A stretch of 64,000 bases of DNA from the NCBI GenBank assembly GCA_031002005.1, contig CM061918.1, positions 60,393,478 to 60,457,477 on the forward strand, written 5' to 3'. Below the pieces are notes generated by a model. That model was given only the letters and a program-made list of their open reading frames with translations, ran no database searches and was not told the DNA's origin. Numbering within the stretch: the stretch's first letter is position 1; each line of letters starts with the position of its first letter. Positions 19,665 through 29,570 of the stretch are shown here, piece by piece. Origin of the DNA: Vandiemenella viatica. Lineage: Eukaryota > Arthropoda > Insecta > Orthoptera > Morabidae. The translations under genes were made by a program, and so were the position numbers.

Positions 19665-20055
19665 ATGCCGGATGGGCTGAGGAAATAAAACCTTGAGAAA
19701 TGCCTCTGCGATCTACCTTAGCAGCTCTGCCAGCAAACCCTACTCCCACGTCCACGAAGGCGAAAGCTGCGTGGCACCTGAGCAATGCACTCTTTCGAGT
19801 GTAGCTAACGGGAGAGGATGGAAGGCGAGCCCCCGGCGCCTTAAAACTGGGGCACTCTGGTTAAGGGAAGGAAAACCCTGAAATAAAATCCTGGTCCTCC
19901 AGGATGGGAGTTGTGCGAAGGGCTGGTAACCTTTCCACATAAAAACATACATTACTCATAAACCTCAAAGTAAGGAAAGCCGGATGGATGGTCGAAAGAA
20001 TGAGGTCGGAACAGTCTTTTGGCCTATCCATGAAGAGGAAGTAAGTAAGTAACCT
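19665..20055 (+). mobile_element. LINE 5'-UTR-derived piece ending in (GTAA)n, nested in the hAT element
   Basis: The block from the start through aaaactggggcactctgg, aaatcctggtcctccagg and ggaaagccggatgg resembles the untranslated leader of an RTE-type insect LINE. No LINE coding sequence follows; instead it closes at gaagtaagtaagtaa, a simple-repeat tail typical of such 3' ends. It may be a leader-plus-tail deletion derivative. This is recognition by eye, not alignment. Confidence 0.4.
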
Positions 20056-20143
20056 TTCTTTTTGTATAAAGTTAGAAAATTTTATTGCAAAAATAGTCAT
20101 ATCATAGGCGCAGATTTTAAAACATGCGATTTGTTTCTATCTA

Positions 20144-20390
20144 ATCGAGCGTGGTGGGTGACCGGTTAACGTTCTGGCCTCGCATTCGGGAGAACGCGTG
20201 TTCGAATACCCGTCCCGGCATCCAGATTTGGGTTTTCCATGGTTTCCCCAAATCACTCCAGGCTAATGACGGGATGCTTCCTTAAAAATGCCATGGTCGA
20301 ATTCTTTCACGCTCATTGCCCCCAATCCCTTCCCACCTCTAATGACCTTAGCCATCAACGAGGTGTAAAGCCATAATAATAATAAAAATA
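20144..20390 (+). mobile_element. SINE A nested in the hAT element
   Basis: Head cgagcgtggtgggtgaccgg, B box gttcgaatacc, tail ggtgtaaagccataataataa. The direct repeats TTTCTATCTA (20134-20143) and TTTCTATTTA (20391-20400) are a slightly diverged target-site duplication. Confidence 0.85.
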
Positions 20391-20500
20391 TTTCTATTTA
20401 GATCGGCACCATGGCGCTCTTCGGTGGCCCGGGCTCCAGTTGCTTTTACCCCGGTTACCTCCCCCTCCCCTCCCCTCACAACGGTGACCCTGGAAACAAA

Positions 20501-20950
20501 TGAGATTGGTTACAATCATTTTGCATAATTTTTCTATACTCGAGTGTTGAGGAATCTGAGGTACAAAAAATCGATAACGGATAATCGGGATATCTTAATA
20601 CTTCTTTGTTATTAGAGCTTTCCGACTCTGCTGGAGGATTATCCTTTGATTAATAGAGTTTCAGCACAATTAGTTAATCTTCCCTCCTCCCCCACCCCCC
20701 TCCCACCAGCTCATTGGAGAGGCTGGGGCGAGGTCAGGGGGCAGGGTTCACCGCCCTTGTCCTAATTTCCCCAGGGACTCTGCCTGATCCAGGCCCTCAC
20801 AACGGAGTCCGCGTTGGCTTGCCTGTCAGTTCTTGGTGGAATATGTTCCTCGACTAAGGAAGAGAGGGCTCCTTCTGCTGCAAATACGCTTGACGTAGAC
20901 GTCGAGGACCAATTGGGAGTTAGATTTTGTGACGGTTTTAGACGATATTA
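20501..20950. other. Unclassified, with a C/G-rich block
   Basis: A C-rich then G-rich stretch (~20680-20800, ctcctcccccacccccc and ggctggggcgaggtcaggggg) resembles the ends of hAT MITEs elsewhere in the window. No matching ends or duplication were found. Confidence 0.35.
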
Positions 20951-20952
20951 GA

Positions 20953-22116
20953 TAACTAGCCTCGTACCCGCGACTTCGTACGCGTGGATTAAGAATTTTT
21001 TTGCCAGAATTAAATATAAAAAGTTGTTGGTAACGAAGGATTGGTCCCAAACAATATCGAGTCGGCATAATATGACAGGAAAGCTATCACTATATCATTC
21101 TACCGTCGAACCTGCCTCTTGAAGAGAATCAATTTCCAACATATTTCTGTCACTATTCGATAAGATTTCAAAATTTCGTGACTACAACTGTTAATCATAC
21201 TGGAAAAAAATATCCTGTGCCCTTCATACAGCTTTCCTTATAAAATTCCATCACAACGATATAGCCATATAGTCGTCAAAACGTAACAAAAAGACAGAGA
21301 CTTACTTTCGTATTTATATTAGTATTACTGTGGTTCACACTCACACACTGACTGCGAACAACACCTTAGGGATTATTATAACGTAAAAAAGTGTACACCT
21401 ACAAAATTGCAAGACTACCTACGATTTGCCTCGCATTGCACCCCTAACTTTATAATATCTACAGTTTAACATTCAATCCAAATAACCTACGGCCCAGGCC
21501 TGACTCTTACGATGAAAAACAATTTTTAAAAATCTTGGCCTCCACGGAGATTTGAACCGAAGACCACGACGTTCGTAAGAAAGCTCTTTAGCCACTTTTT
21601 TTTTTAATTTTTTTTTTACCGGAGATGACGACGTTCGTAAGGCAGCGCTTTAGCAGCTTTTTTTTTTTTTTTTTTTTTTTTTGTCATCTCAGCCATCTGC
21701 AAGTTTACCTTTAGTTATTCGAATTTGTCTCACTATATTATCGTTTTTCAGTCGGGACAACACAGGACTCACACAACACCCATGCCCTTGGCCGGACTCG
21801 AACCGGCGACCCTGGCAACGCGAGGCAAGCTCGCTAGCCACTACGCTACCAGGGCCGGCGGGCCACTGAGCTGCCAGTTCACTCCACGGAAACACGGTCT
21901 GGAGACGTCCACATCCAACGTGTCTGTGTATCGCCGTATTTCGAAGTTATGACACAACATGTGTTATTTATACAGATAATTTTTCAACCAAATGTAGACA
22001 GTATTTTTCTTCTTGTTTCAAAGGATAAGTGTGCAAAGTTTCATCGAGATCGGATGAAAACTGTGGATTTGTATGAAGAACAAACAAACATACATTCATC
22101 TTTATATATAAAGATT
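20953..22116. repeat. Dispersed repeat R1, copy 2, interrupted by a tRNA-derived SINE
   Basis: Same start (actagcctcgtacccgcgac) and same end (atctttatatataaagat) as 6269-7250, with high identity over most of its length. Relative to copy 1 it gained T-rich material and a different SINE at ~21600-21868. The end palindrome in this copy is atctttatatataaagat, a perfect inverted repeat. Confidence 0.75.
21656..21868 (-). mobile_element. SINE C, with well-preserved tRNA-type Pol III promoter
   Basis: Read on the minus strand, an A box (TAGCGTAGTGG) and a perfect B box (GGTTCGAGTCC) stand about 35 bp apart, as in a tRNA gene. The body then runs to a long T-run on the plus strand (poly(A) on the minus). 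The tRNA-like head could fold partly as a cloverleaf but continues into a non-tRNA body, so it is a SINE and not a tRNA gene. Confidence 0.7.
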
Positions 22117-22249
22117 TGTCCCATTGTTCAAGGATCACTGTCAATATGCTGTGATTTTGTTCGATTCCGTACCCAACAGGGAACAGAACACTATTATTGA
22201 CCATCTGGCGTCTGACTGTGTATTACAAGCCTCTACAATCTACACCATA

Positions 22250-23024
22250 GGTTCTCAACCTATCTTGGTCTACCACCCGCTTTTAGTAATAATTAATGTA
22301 ACCCATGGTGGTCCGACTTTTTTGGCTCGTAACCCAGTTTTTGAAACAGTGATTCCATGGCGCCCCTCTTAAGGTGTGTTCCCACGGCACGTGGTTTTAT
22401 AGGCCGCGGCACATCAGTCGAAGTGTACTGGCTAGCCCTCGCCACCTCGCAGCCACCTTGCCTAGTGTCGTTTCAGCTACCCGGGCGTTTGATCTTTACC
22501 GACTGGGTGACGGATACAGGCGCGCATCCCCGCCAGAACAGGCGGGACCCTTCCCACGGCCCACTCTTGGTAACTGGACCGTCCCGGCCGGCAAATGCGT
22601 GGGTCGTGGGAAGATATCTTTAGGTGAAGGGTCATATATAGAATAACAATTAAGAAATTACTTTATTTAAATATAAAATCACAATATTGGTGTATTATTA
22701 ACAGTTGTTTAACAAATATGTAATGTGAAAAAGTATTATTAATTAGAGGGTTGACCTCGGTGTGAGGACATAAATTTAATGACTTATTTCTAATCAGCGA
22801 ACTAAAATGCAGCGTTCCATTACTGACAATCTGTTTCTTTTCATAGTAATGCAATTAAAAACTTATTTGATGCACCCCTTAAAGCCGGATATAATCCTGG
22901 AAAGCAGGGGGTGCCGGTTTGTCCTCAACTCCCATTAATTTGCCTTTGACCAGAAATATCCCGTATCAACTCTTCAACGCCCACCCTTTGGCGGTAGCCC
23001 CCCATTGGAAACCACTATAAACTG
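22250..23024. mobile_element. hAT-like element, ends recognisable, no clear target duplication
   Basis: Starts near cataggttctcaacc and ends near ccccccattggaaaccactat, matching the common hAT end pattern CAxTGGTTCTCAACC. The interior is GC-rich at 22370-22600 and AT-rich after. I could not find an 8-bp duplication. No transposase frame was recognised. Confidence 0.5.
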
Positions 23025-23108
23025 GAGAATTTAGAGACTTCAAATTTGTATCTGCTATGTGTTTCGTTGGTATTTAAAATTTATTCTTGGTAGCTTTCGC
23101 AGATAAAA

Positions 23109-23118
23109 AAATAGGCTC

Positions 23119-23166
<48 letters not shown>

Positions 23167-23178
23167 TCGAGCCTATTT
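23109..23178. repeat. Perfect palindrome with AT core
   Basis: AATAGGCTCGAATAT on the left and its exact complement on the right enclose a (TA)n core. The arms plus core are self-complementary over about 70 bp, and a further (TA)n run follows. Confidence 0.85.
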
Positions 23179-23399
23179 ATATATATATATATATTTTTGT
23201 ACCCAGCGTGTGAGGTATAGATGTCTAGAGCGCTTTGTGTATAGAAATAAGATTTTTTTTTCCCCGAGGCCGTCAAAATTTGTAATTTTAGGCCGATTTT
23301 GTTGCCGGTTCTATCTAAAAACATTATTACATCGGAACAGAAAATTTGTCCCAAATGTATACTATAGCCTGTAATTAAACAGCAAGGATCGAACAAGAT

Positions 23400-23655
23400 G
23401 AGTGAGTAAGCGATCGTTCCGACCTGGCATTACGGAGGACGTGGGTTTAAATAACATCTGGCCATCGTGATTTCAGTTTTTCCATCGTTTTCCGAAATCA
23501 CTCAAGGCAAATTCCTAGACGATTCCTCTAAAACGCCGAAGTCAAATTCCTTCCCGTTCCTTATCCCCTTAGGTTAGGTTGCCTGAAAAGGGCATCCGAG
23601 ACCCTATAACAGCCCTCCCGATTATACCTTGAAGGAATGAGGCATAAAAATAAGA
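23400..23655 (+). mobile_element. SINE B copy
   Basis: Head with ttacggaggacgtgggttt, middle catcgtgatttcag, and the subfamily-B 3' end (ttgcctgaaaagggcatccg, gaaggaatgaggcataaaa). Confidence 0.7.
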
Positions 23656-23924
23656 TCCACCTGCGTGATTTCTACGTCCATCTGTTATTTGATTCAAATG
23701 CAATTTTTATGTATAATTATTAGTAGCAGAATCCCATTCTGCGGAGTTGCCTATCAAAGAATGGTCGCAAGTATTTTTAATTAAATTTTTAAAAAAAATT
23801 CGTTCACTTGTTTTTTTTTTCATAAATTATAATTCGTTTCAAAGATAGACATACAAAGAACATAAACAGTTTGTGTTGCCTATGTAAAAGAGGTCGCAAG
23901 GAGGGGTTGCCAGCTGTTAAAGCT

Positions 23925-24136
23925 GCCTCTGTCATCAGTAATTGTAATTTTACTTCCTATGTAATAGAATTCACCTACCTCTCTTCCGACCCTTTCTTTA
24001 TATCTAATCTATTATTATTCCTTTCGTCTCTACTACATTTCATCACTTTTGCCCCTTTTTTTGTTTATATTTAATCAAAAATCTTCCTTCAGTTCTATTG
24101 TTCGACTGTTCAGCAATTTTTCAACATGCTCAGACC
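23925..24136 (-). mobile_element. RTE-like LINE reverse transcriptase fragment
   Basis: Aligns by eye with 61900-62100, a minus-strand LINE region: shared ttctattacataggaag-like and atttaatctattattatt stretches, and the complement of the region following the FADD motif. It is cut by the SINE beginning at 24137. Confidence 0.6.
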
Positions 24137-24345
24137 GAGCGTGATGGTGAGCGGTAACGCTCTGGCCTCGCATTCCGAAGGACGGGGTTTCGAATTCCCC
24201 TTCCAGCCAACCAGATTTGGGTTTACTTAGTTTCCCTAAATCACTCCAGGTGAATGCACTGGTTGTTCCTATAAAAAGGCCATGGGCGCATTTCTTCCCG
24301 TTTCTTGCCCTCAGTTCTTTCTTTCTTTCTTTCTTTTTTTTTTTA
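24137..24345 (+). mobile_element. SINE A, 3' end replaced by (TTTC)n
   Basis: Head cgagcgtgatggtgagcgg, B-box remnant tttcgaattcccc, middle tgggtttacttagtttccc, then it runs into a tttctttctttc microsatellite at 24317-24345. Confidence 0.75.
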
Positions 24346-24678
24346 ACCCACTTCAGTCTGTTCTGGTAATAGGGCATTGTAATCAGCACATCATATCAAC
24401 ACTTAATAGGAAACGGTTATTATACAATGGCCACATTTTTAAAATGATGAAGATTTTGGAGTTAATTACAAGAATGTGAGAATCATTCGCATCAGATTGG
24501 TGTCCCAGGGAACAAAAACAGTTGCAGAGCTGACTTTAGATAGGTGAATCACCGATATAAGGGTCTTGAAGTTGACCTGCAGCCCAGAAAACAGAGAGAA
24601 CTTCTTTCGAAGGAAGGCGGTGATCCTTTTTACTCAAGCGAAATGCAAAGCTCCAACTTTATGTAAGTTTATTGCTAA

Positions 24679-24957
24679 TCAGGGATACACAGGGAAATTC
24701 CAAAACCGCTGCTTATTGGAAACTGGATGTTTATTAACGATTACCAAGGTAAAGCACATTTTAAGTCACAAATAATAGATAAAATTGGGGTTGGACTAAC
24801 GCTTGCAGCGCCAATTAAAGTTGCTATTGATTATGAATCGGCTATGGCTGATGTTAAAAAAGTTTTCAATTTCAATAATGAAGCAAAGGAAGCTGATAAA
24901 TTTGTATAAAAGTTAAAGGAGATGTCACGAAATACTGGCAGGACGAACAATAGCTAG
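24679..24957 (+). pseudogene. Fragment of a bacteriophage/prophage tail tape-measure protein gene (TP901-type)
   Basis: From 24679 a frame reads through AHFKSQIIDKIGVGLTLA, then APIKVAIDYESAMADVKKV and FNFNNEAKEADKF to a TAA at 24907, continuing in frame as KLKEMSRNTGR. The block AAPIK...xxYESAMADVKKVV followed by an ExxKF...KxLSR-like stretch is the conserved entry to the tape-measure core (PhageMin_Tail / TP901 family). The protein sets tail length in long-tailed phages and has no eukaryotic counterpart. An in-frame stop and loss of similarity after NTGR show it is dead. The nearest bacterial source suggested by the motif style is a Rickettsiales prophage such as Wolbachia phage WO; that assignment is inference. 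The frame at 24566-24678 upstream may belong to the same gene in another frame. Confidence 0.75.
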
Positions 24958-25555
24958 ATACCTCAATTGAGATTGGCTGTTACCACCCAGCCTATACTGG
25001 CTCAGTTCGATGAAAAAAGAAAAACAAATCGTGTCGCGATATTATGATAAACTGGTGATTCTCTGAAGACGAGAAGACATGTTAGGTAGTAACGTAGGTA
25101 GGCTACCAACATTTAGAATACGCTATAAAAAGATACGGAACACTTCAACCGTCTCTAAAGACCTCGCTGTTAAGAGACGTTAAGCAGTTTAAAAAATGAA
25201 CATTTCAAAAAATATAATATTTAAGAAAAGAGTAAAATAATACAAAAAGGTATGTAAAAACATACTTTTTTTTAAAAAAAAAACTATGTGTTTTGCACTT
25301 CTTGCATCTTTTAACCACTTTTTGTATACAGTAAAATGCCTTATCGCATTCAATTTTTAAATTAATGTAGATAAAAAGCTAATTTTTTTATTAGTCAGAT
25401 ACTTGCTCCGCTTGCCTCTTCCATTGTTCTCGCCATTTCGAATTCATAATTGAAAATATCTTTTCTGTGAATGCCGATGTGGTGGAGATAGAGAACAGAA
25501 ATGAAATAATCTTAAACTTTATGAATTATTTTCGGTATATTTTAAAACATGCTGC
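24958..25555. other. Unclassified AT-rich sequence
   Basis: Includes a second hairpin-tail repeat at 25151-25198. No further phage-like frame was recognised to the right of the tape-measure fragment. Confidence 0.4.
25151..25198 (+). repeat. Hairpin-tail repeat, copy 2
   Basis: GTCTCTAAAGACC...AAGAGACGTTAAGCAG followed by A-rich sequence; same unit as 13975 and 49880. Confidence 0.6.
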
Positions 25556-25559
25556 CATT

Positions 25560-26190
25560 TTTAGCCTGTGATTCTGTTGCTAAACTCACTAAAATCTTTT
25601 ACTATTTCCTAGATTTCGTTTGATATTGTTATTTCAGAGCAAAGTTCGACCATTTTGATACTGTTTTCATCTCTTAAATTTAGAGCTTCACAGTCATCAA
25701 ATGAAACCACATGTTTTAAAATTTAATTTTTGGATTTTGCATAGCCCATTAATTTCATCAAAATGAAATAATTTTTTAAAGATATTCCAGAAATTTATGA
25801 ACTAATACCAGAAAATCCTTTTTATTTCATTTTTTGTGGAGGATTTGGCTTCTAATGACTTTTTTTTTTTTTTTGGTTTCTCAACCAAAGAAAGAGTCTC
25901 TTTTACATTGGTCTAGCGCTGATTTTAAAGTTACCAAAATATTATACACATCTAAGACTGCGGTGCTATTACCTTCAAGTTGTTAAACAGCTTTGTGAAA
26001 GTTGTGTAAAAAATGGTTCTCTGAAAGTTATGTAGAAAACTTAACTTAGCGTCTCCGTCAGTTTCATTCATCGACAAAATATTTTGAATATGCGTAGGAC
26101 AATCCTCCCCTAGACTAATAAAATAATCGCTAAATGACCTATAATTCACTTGAAATTGAAGCACTTGTGTTATTGCCTCCACTTTCCATA
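25560..26190 (-). pseudogene. Decayed hAT-like transposase C-terminal region (tentative)
   Basis: Minus strand: ITQVLQFQVNYRSFSDYF, LGEDCPTHIQNIL (25952-26182), then frame-shifted LKSALDQCKRDSFFG, SFDDCEALNLRD, EIVKDFSEFSNR and GxKWQHVL. The spacing of these blocks resembles the C-terminal half of hAT-family transposases of the zinc-finger MYM/DUF4371 kind. Many stops and a T-run at 25861-25876 interrupt it. I am not certain of the family. Confidence 0.35.
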
Positions 26191-26199
26191 AGCGATTTA

Positions 26200-26920
26200 A
26201 TTTAATTAAATATCAGAAGAAAGAACAACCTCCATGTGAAAATAATTTTAAAAAAAGTATGTAGTACGCAGACAGTACAACACTATATATTATAGCACGG
26301 TTGGCAACCCTAAACGTAGGGATTATTCGTACGTTTTGGGTGTATCGTTTGGGTGTATGGGAGTGTGAAGCATGTTAAGTCTCGCCAAGCAGCGAGCAAA
26401 CACTGCCAGGTCGCAAACAATAATAGCCACACACGGGCAGAGGCGGATCCGCATATGTGCTTTTAGTTAATTCTAAGAGTTCAGATAAAAACGTTACAAG
26501 TAGGTGTTTGTGTTTCTTGAAACTCTCACTTTGTGGTCAAATGGCGAATCTTATATTATTCACTAACTTTTCTTTTTGTTTTTTATTAAAAAAGAAAGAA
26601 AAATCCAACTTGCCTGGCACGTGAGAGTTAAATATCTGTAATAAATTTCTATATTTGAACTACATCATCATCTGAAAAGTTTTCGTCAATATATGTATAC
26701 ATACAACCTGTTGATTTCAACATAACATACTGCTACCTGCGTTCTCCATATTGTAAACTTCATCATTACTTACGACTATCCCAACCACTAACAAATTTAT
26801 CATTCCCAAACGTCTTAAAACTACTGTGACTCTTCTTACTGTCAGACTCTTCCACAAACCTTTTCCTCACTCATCATTTTTAAAACACTTACATTTTTGG
26901 CCTTATTTGTACACTTGATT
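26200..26920. other. Unclassified sequence
   Basis: No gene recognised. A ggttggcaaccct palindrome-like end at ~26300 and ggcggatccgcat at ~26440 may be hAT debris. Confidence 0.3.
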
Positions 26921-26924
26921 TTCT

Positions 26925-27390
26925 GTATAATCCTCATCATCATCATTATCGTTGGGGACCATCTCCAGTTTCCCGGGTGTGGTTTACGAGCCTTGGTTGT
27001 TATAGACGATTGTTTTCCACCTTTTCCTGTCCAGAAAGGTTTCTCTGTCTGTGATGTACTCCCAATTCCAGCCTCTTCTCTCTACGTCCTCCTTCAGTTG
27101 GTCTGTCCATCTTCTTCTTGGTCTTCCCACTGGTCTTTTGCCCAGTATCCTTTTTTCCAAATAAGTTTTTGGCAGTCTTTTACTAGTCATTCTCTTCACA
27201 TGCCCAAACCACCGAAGTCTTGATGACCTAAGTCTCTCTTCCATGGATTCCCTTAGCTCTAGGTTTGATCTAATTTCATCATTCTTTATGCGGTCAAGTC
27301 TAGTTTTCTGGAGGACCGTTCTAAGGAACTTCATTTCACATGCTTGGATCTTGCTAAGGTCGCTTGCTCCTATACCCACCAAATTTCAAA
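26925..27390 (-). pseudogene. RTE-type LINE C-terminal fragment
   Basis: 132-residue minus-strand frame (26984-27382): KIQACEMKFLRTVL, then RLRWFGHVKRM, RLPKTYLE, RPVGRPRRRWTDQLKEDVE and RKRWK. The WxGHVxRM...RPxGRPxxRWxDxxxxD pattern is the hallmark tail of RTE-type insect LINE polyproteins. The element closes at a (TCA)n run at ~26935, the usual simple-repeat 3' end. Only the tail is present; the polymerase domain is missing. A sister fragment is at 52940-53245. Confidence 0.85.
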
Positions 27391-27479
27391 TGCATCAATT
27401 TCCTCCTTTAAAGTGTTCTAAAACTCAAATCTTAATAAAGTTAGACAAAGTTATTTTTAAGATTTCGGTGCTGACAGTG

Positions 27480-27560
27480 TAACACTGATCTATGTAAGGT
27501 ATTTGACAGACTCAGCCATAAAATTGAGATTAATAGTGTAAAAAAACTATAGGGATAGAT
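27480..27560 (+). mobile_element. LINE fragment (tentative)
   Basis: A short plus-strand frame reads KVFDRLSHKIEI, similar to the K-A/V-FDRxSH motif of LINE reverse transcriptases. It is adjacent to a hAT element and probably part of the same source as 28440-28810. Confidence 0.35.
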
Positions 27561-27702
27561 GCAAATTCACGTGCTGGAGGAGGAATTTTTGAGAATAAAT
27601 AAATAACTAGCTATCGCAGGAAATAAGATCTCACAGGAAGTGGAACTGAAAACACTAGTGCCACAGCTGAGTGTTTTGACATTGTTCTTCATTATTCTAA
27701 TG

Positions 27703-28327
27703 CAGGGGTGGGCAAGCCAAATGATCTTGCGGGCCACTTTGGAAATGCGTCATAACTCCGCGGGCCACATATAGAATTATATATTGTATATTATATGAGA
27801 TGTTCCGAGATGCGCGCGCATTATGATTTCGCAGAATATAACATAATTATTCTGCGAACTGATAACTGTAAACTCATAAATAAAACAGGAAATATCTGTC
27901 TTATATTCACAAAAATATTATTTTAAAATAAAAGTATTTTTTTTCTCATAGTTTCGACAGTTAATTTTGAAATATATGGATGCACAAATAATGTATTTTT
28001 TAAATACATTGGTTTTTACTACATTAGCAATTATAAACTAAATATAATTTGAAAAAGTGTGATGAATCACGCGGGGTGGAAAAATCTTCAAGGCGGCCGC
28101 GGGTTGGCCAACCATGCTCTAAACCGAATACGATGCTTACTTTTACTAATTTTCATGACTTAAAAAAGCTGCTCAAATTTATTCGTGCTTCCGAATGTTC
28201 AAATTATTTTTCGTGGGAAAACTCTCAGCTGTAGATATTTTTCTTCGGAAAGGTATGTTATGCATCTGAAATTTCTGAATCTCTCGCGGGCCGGATTGAA
28301 GCCGACGGAGGGCCGGTTGCCCATATG
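27703..28327. mobile_element. hAT element (non-autonomous) with perfect 8-bp target duplication
   Basis: Starts CAGGGGTGGGCAAGCC and ends GGTTGCCCATATG, with TTCTAATG directly outside both ends (27695-27702 and 28328-28335). CAGGGGTGGGCAA with GGGCCAC repeats inside is typical of hAT elements. An internal ggttggccaaccatg at ~28100 looks like an extra hAT end, so it may be a composite. No transposase seen. Confidence 0.85.
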
Positions 28328-28439
28328 TTCTAATGCATTATTGTGTTGCTGTTTTATTGTCAGAACTTAGGATGTTTTCAAATTACATAATGTTGCACGG
28401 TAGGATTAAAATGGTATCGGACTTCGAATAACTACAGAA

Positions 28440-28810
28440 GGATCTGGACAGGACATCTGGCTCATAATAGAATGAGGATAAATGCCAGTTTATTAGGTAC
28501 ACAGATAAAAAAATAAAAGATTTTATATGATTGCAGGGTGGAAAAGAAATTGTTTGTATGATACAATATTTTATGATAAACTGAGTTAGCTAGGACACTT
28601 TAGGTAGAGTGGTTTGGAAATCCTTCATTTACTAGAGCGGTTGTAGAGGAGATATACTAGGAATGTGGGGGAATTTGGATACAAAACTTGAGTCAGATCA
28701 TTGTTTGAGTATGGAGGTGTCGTACGGAACCCAAATTTGGTCGGAGGACGGGCGATGGAGTCATTGAAAGATAGGAGGAGGTTGAAGAGAATGCTGGTCA
28801 AGTAAACTGA
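28440..28810 (+). pseudogene. LINE reverse transcriptase fragment, plus strand, heavily decayed
   Basis: Frame pieces LQKDLDRT, KCQFIRYTDKKIKDF and YGGVVRNPN...LKDRRRLKRML correspond in order to the LINE at 2700-5225 and 41462-42025 (LQDDLDR, KSQLIRYTNKKLK, YGSVVWDPH, LQDRRRMRRVM). Stops and deletions are frequent. Confidence 0.55.
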
Positions 28811-29570
28811 AGTGATGTCTCTTAATGTGCAGGACTCCATATACCATGCGAAGTGCAACAACCCAACAGTGTTAAACTCGAAAATTCGTAGAAGAAATAT
28901 TCAGCCATACTTCCCCTACAGCCATCCATCATGGCAGAATTGTTGTCGGTGTAGAACATTGAGTACGAATCGACCTTTCCGTCATGTCACAGATACGTTC
29001 GACTGGATTCATATGTGATGATTTACGTCGCCAAATCATTCCTCAACACAATCGTGAACGATATTGGCCCAGTGACATAGCGCATTGTCGTTCCGGAAAA
29101 GTCCGTCTTTGTTTGGTAACATGAAGGCCATGAATGACTGCAAATGATCTTTAGGTAGCTGAACATCACTATTTCCAGTTAATGGTCGCTTCAATGTGAC
29201 CAAAGATCGTAGTCCATGCCATGTAAACACAGCCTTTACCGGGATGGAGCCACCACCAGCTTGCACAGTGCCATCCTGACAACCTCGTTGCATGGCCTAG
29301 TGGGGTTTGCGACACAATCAGACCCTACCATCAGCTCTTACCAACTGGAGTCGTGACTCATCTGACCACGCACAGCTCACTAAAGCCACAATATCACATT
29401 CAAAATTCCTTTCGCATTTACGCAGTCCAATATCAAAAGCCACACTAATTACATTTTCAAATTATGATGTTGGTATGTCAATGTCATAACCTGGCTTGGA
29501 CTGCGTGAATGCGAAAGTGATTTGGAATGTTATAATGTGGCTTTAGTGAGGTGTGCACATTGTTCTCTTC
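28810..29570 (-). pseudogene. Tc1-like transposase remnant
   Basis: Minus-strand: GGGSIPVKAVFTWHGLRSLV, then LTGNSDVQLPKDHLQSFMAF, GLFRNDNALCHWA (29036-29293). This is the central DDE block of Tc1-type transposases: GGGSVMVWG-like strand and the QDNAxxH motif, here RNDNALCH so the second catalytic aspartate is kept. The C-terminal part (28830-29030) is frame-shifted and the N-terminal part (29300-29400) reads ESRLQLVRADGRVW. An inverted-repeat MITE sits at 29376-29550. Confidence 0.7.
29376..29550. mobile_element. Inverted-repeat MITE within Tc1-like remnant
   Basis: Arms of about 57 bp: CTCACTAAAGCCACA... at 29376-29432 and its imperfect complement at 29494-29550, around a ~60-bp spacer. 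No coding capacity. A possible extended end is GCACA/GTGCAC just outside. Confidence 0.65.

Larger units (their letters stand above)
19514..20492. mobile_element. Non-autonomous hAT element carrying nested insertions
   Basis: Starts CAGGGCCGGCG and ends CGGTGACCCTG (inverted ends CAGGG...CCCTG). The flanking 8-mers GAAACTAA (19506-19513) and GAAACAAA (20493-20500) match at 7 of 8. No hAT transposase is visible. It contains a LINE 5'-UTR-like piece (~19665-20055) and a SINE A copy (20144-20390). Confidence 0.75.

Noticed and set aside
21780..21868. tRNA gene on the minus strand with near-consensus A and B boxes
   Set aside because: The sequence runs on into a SINE body and poly(A); no 3' acceptor strand or terminator directly after the T-arm.
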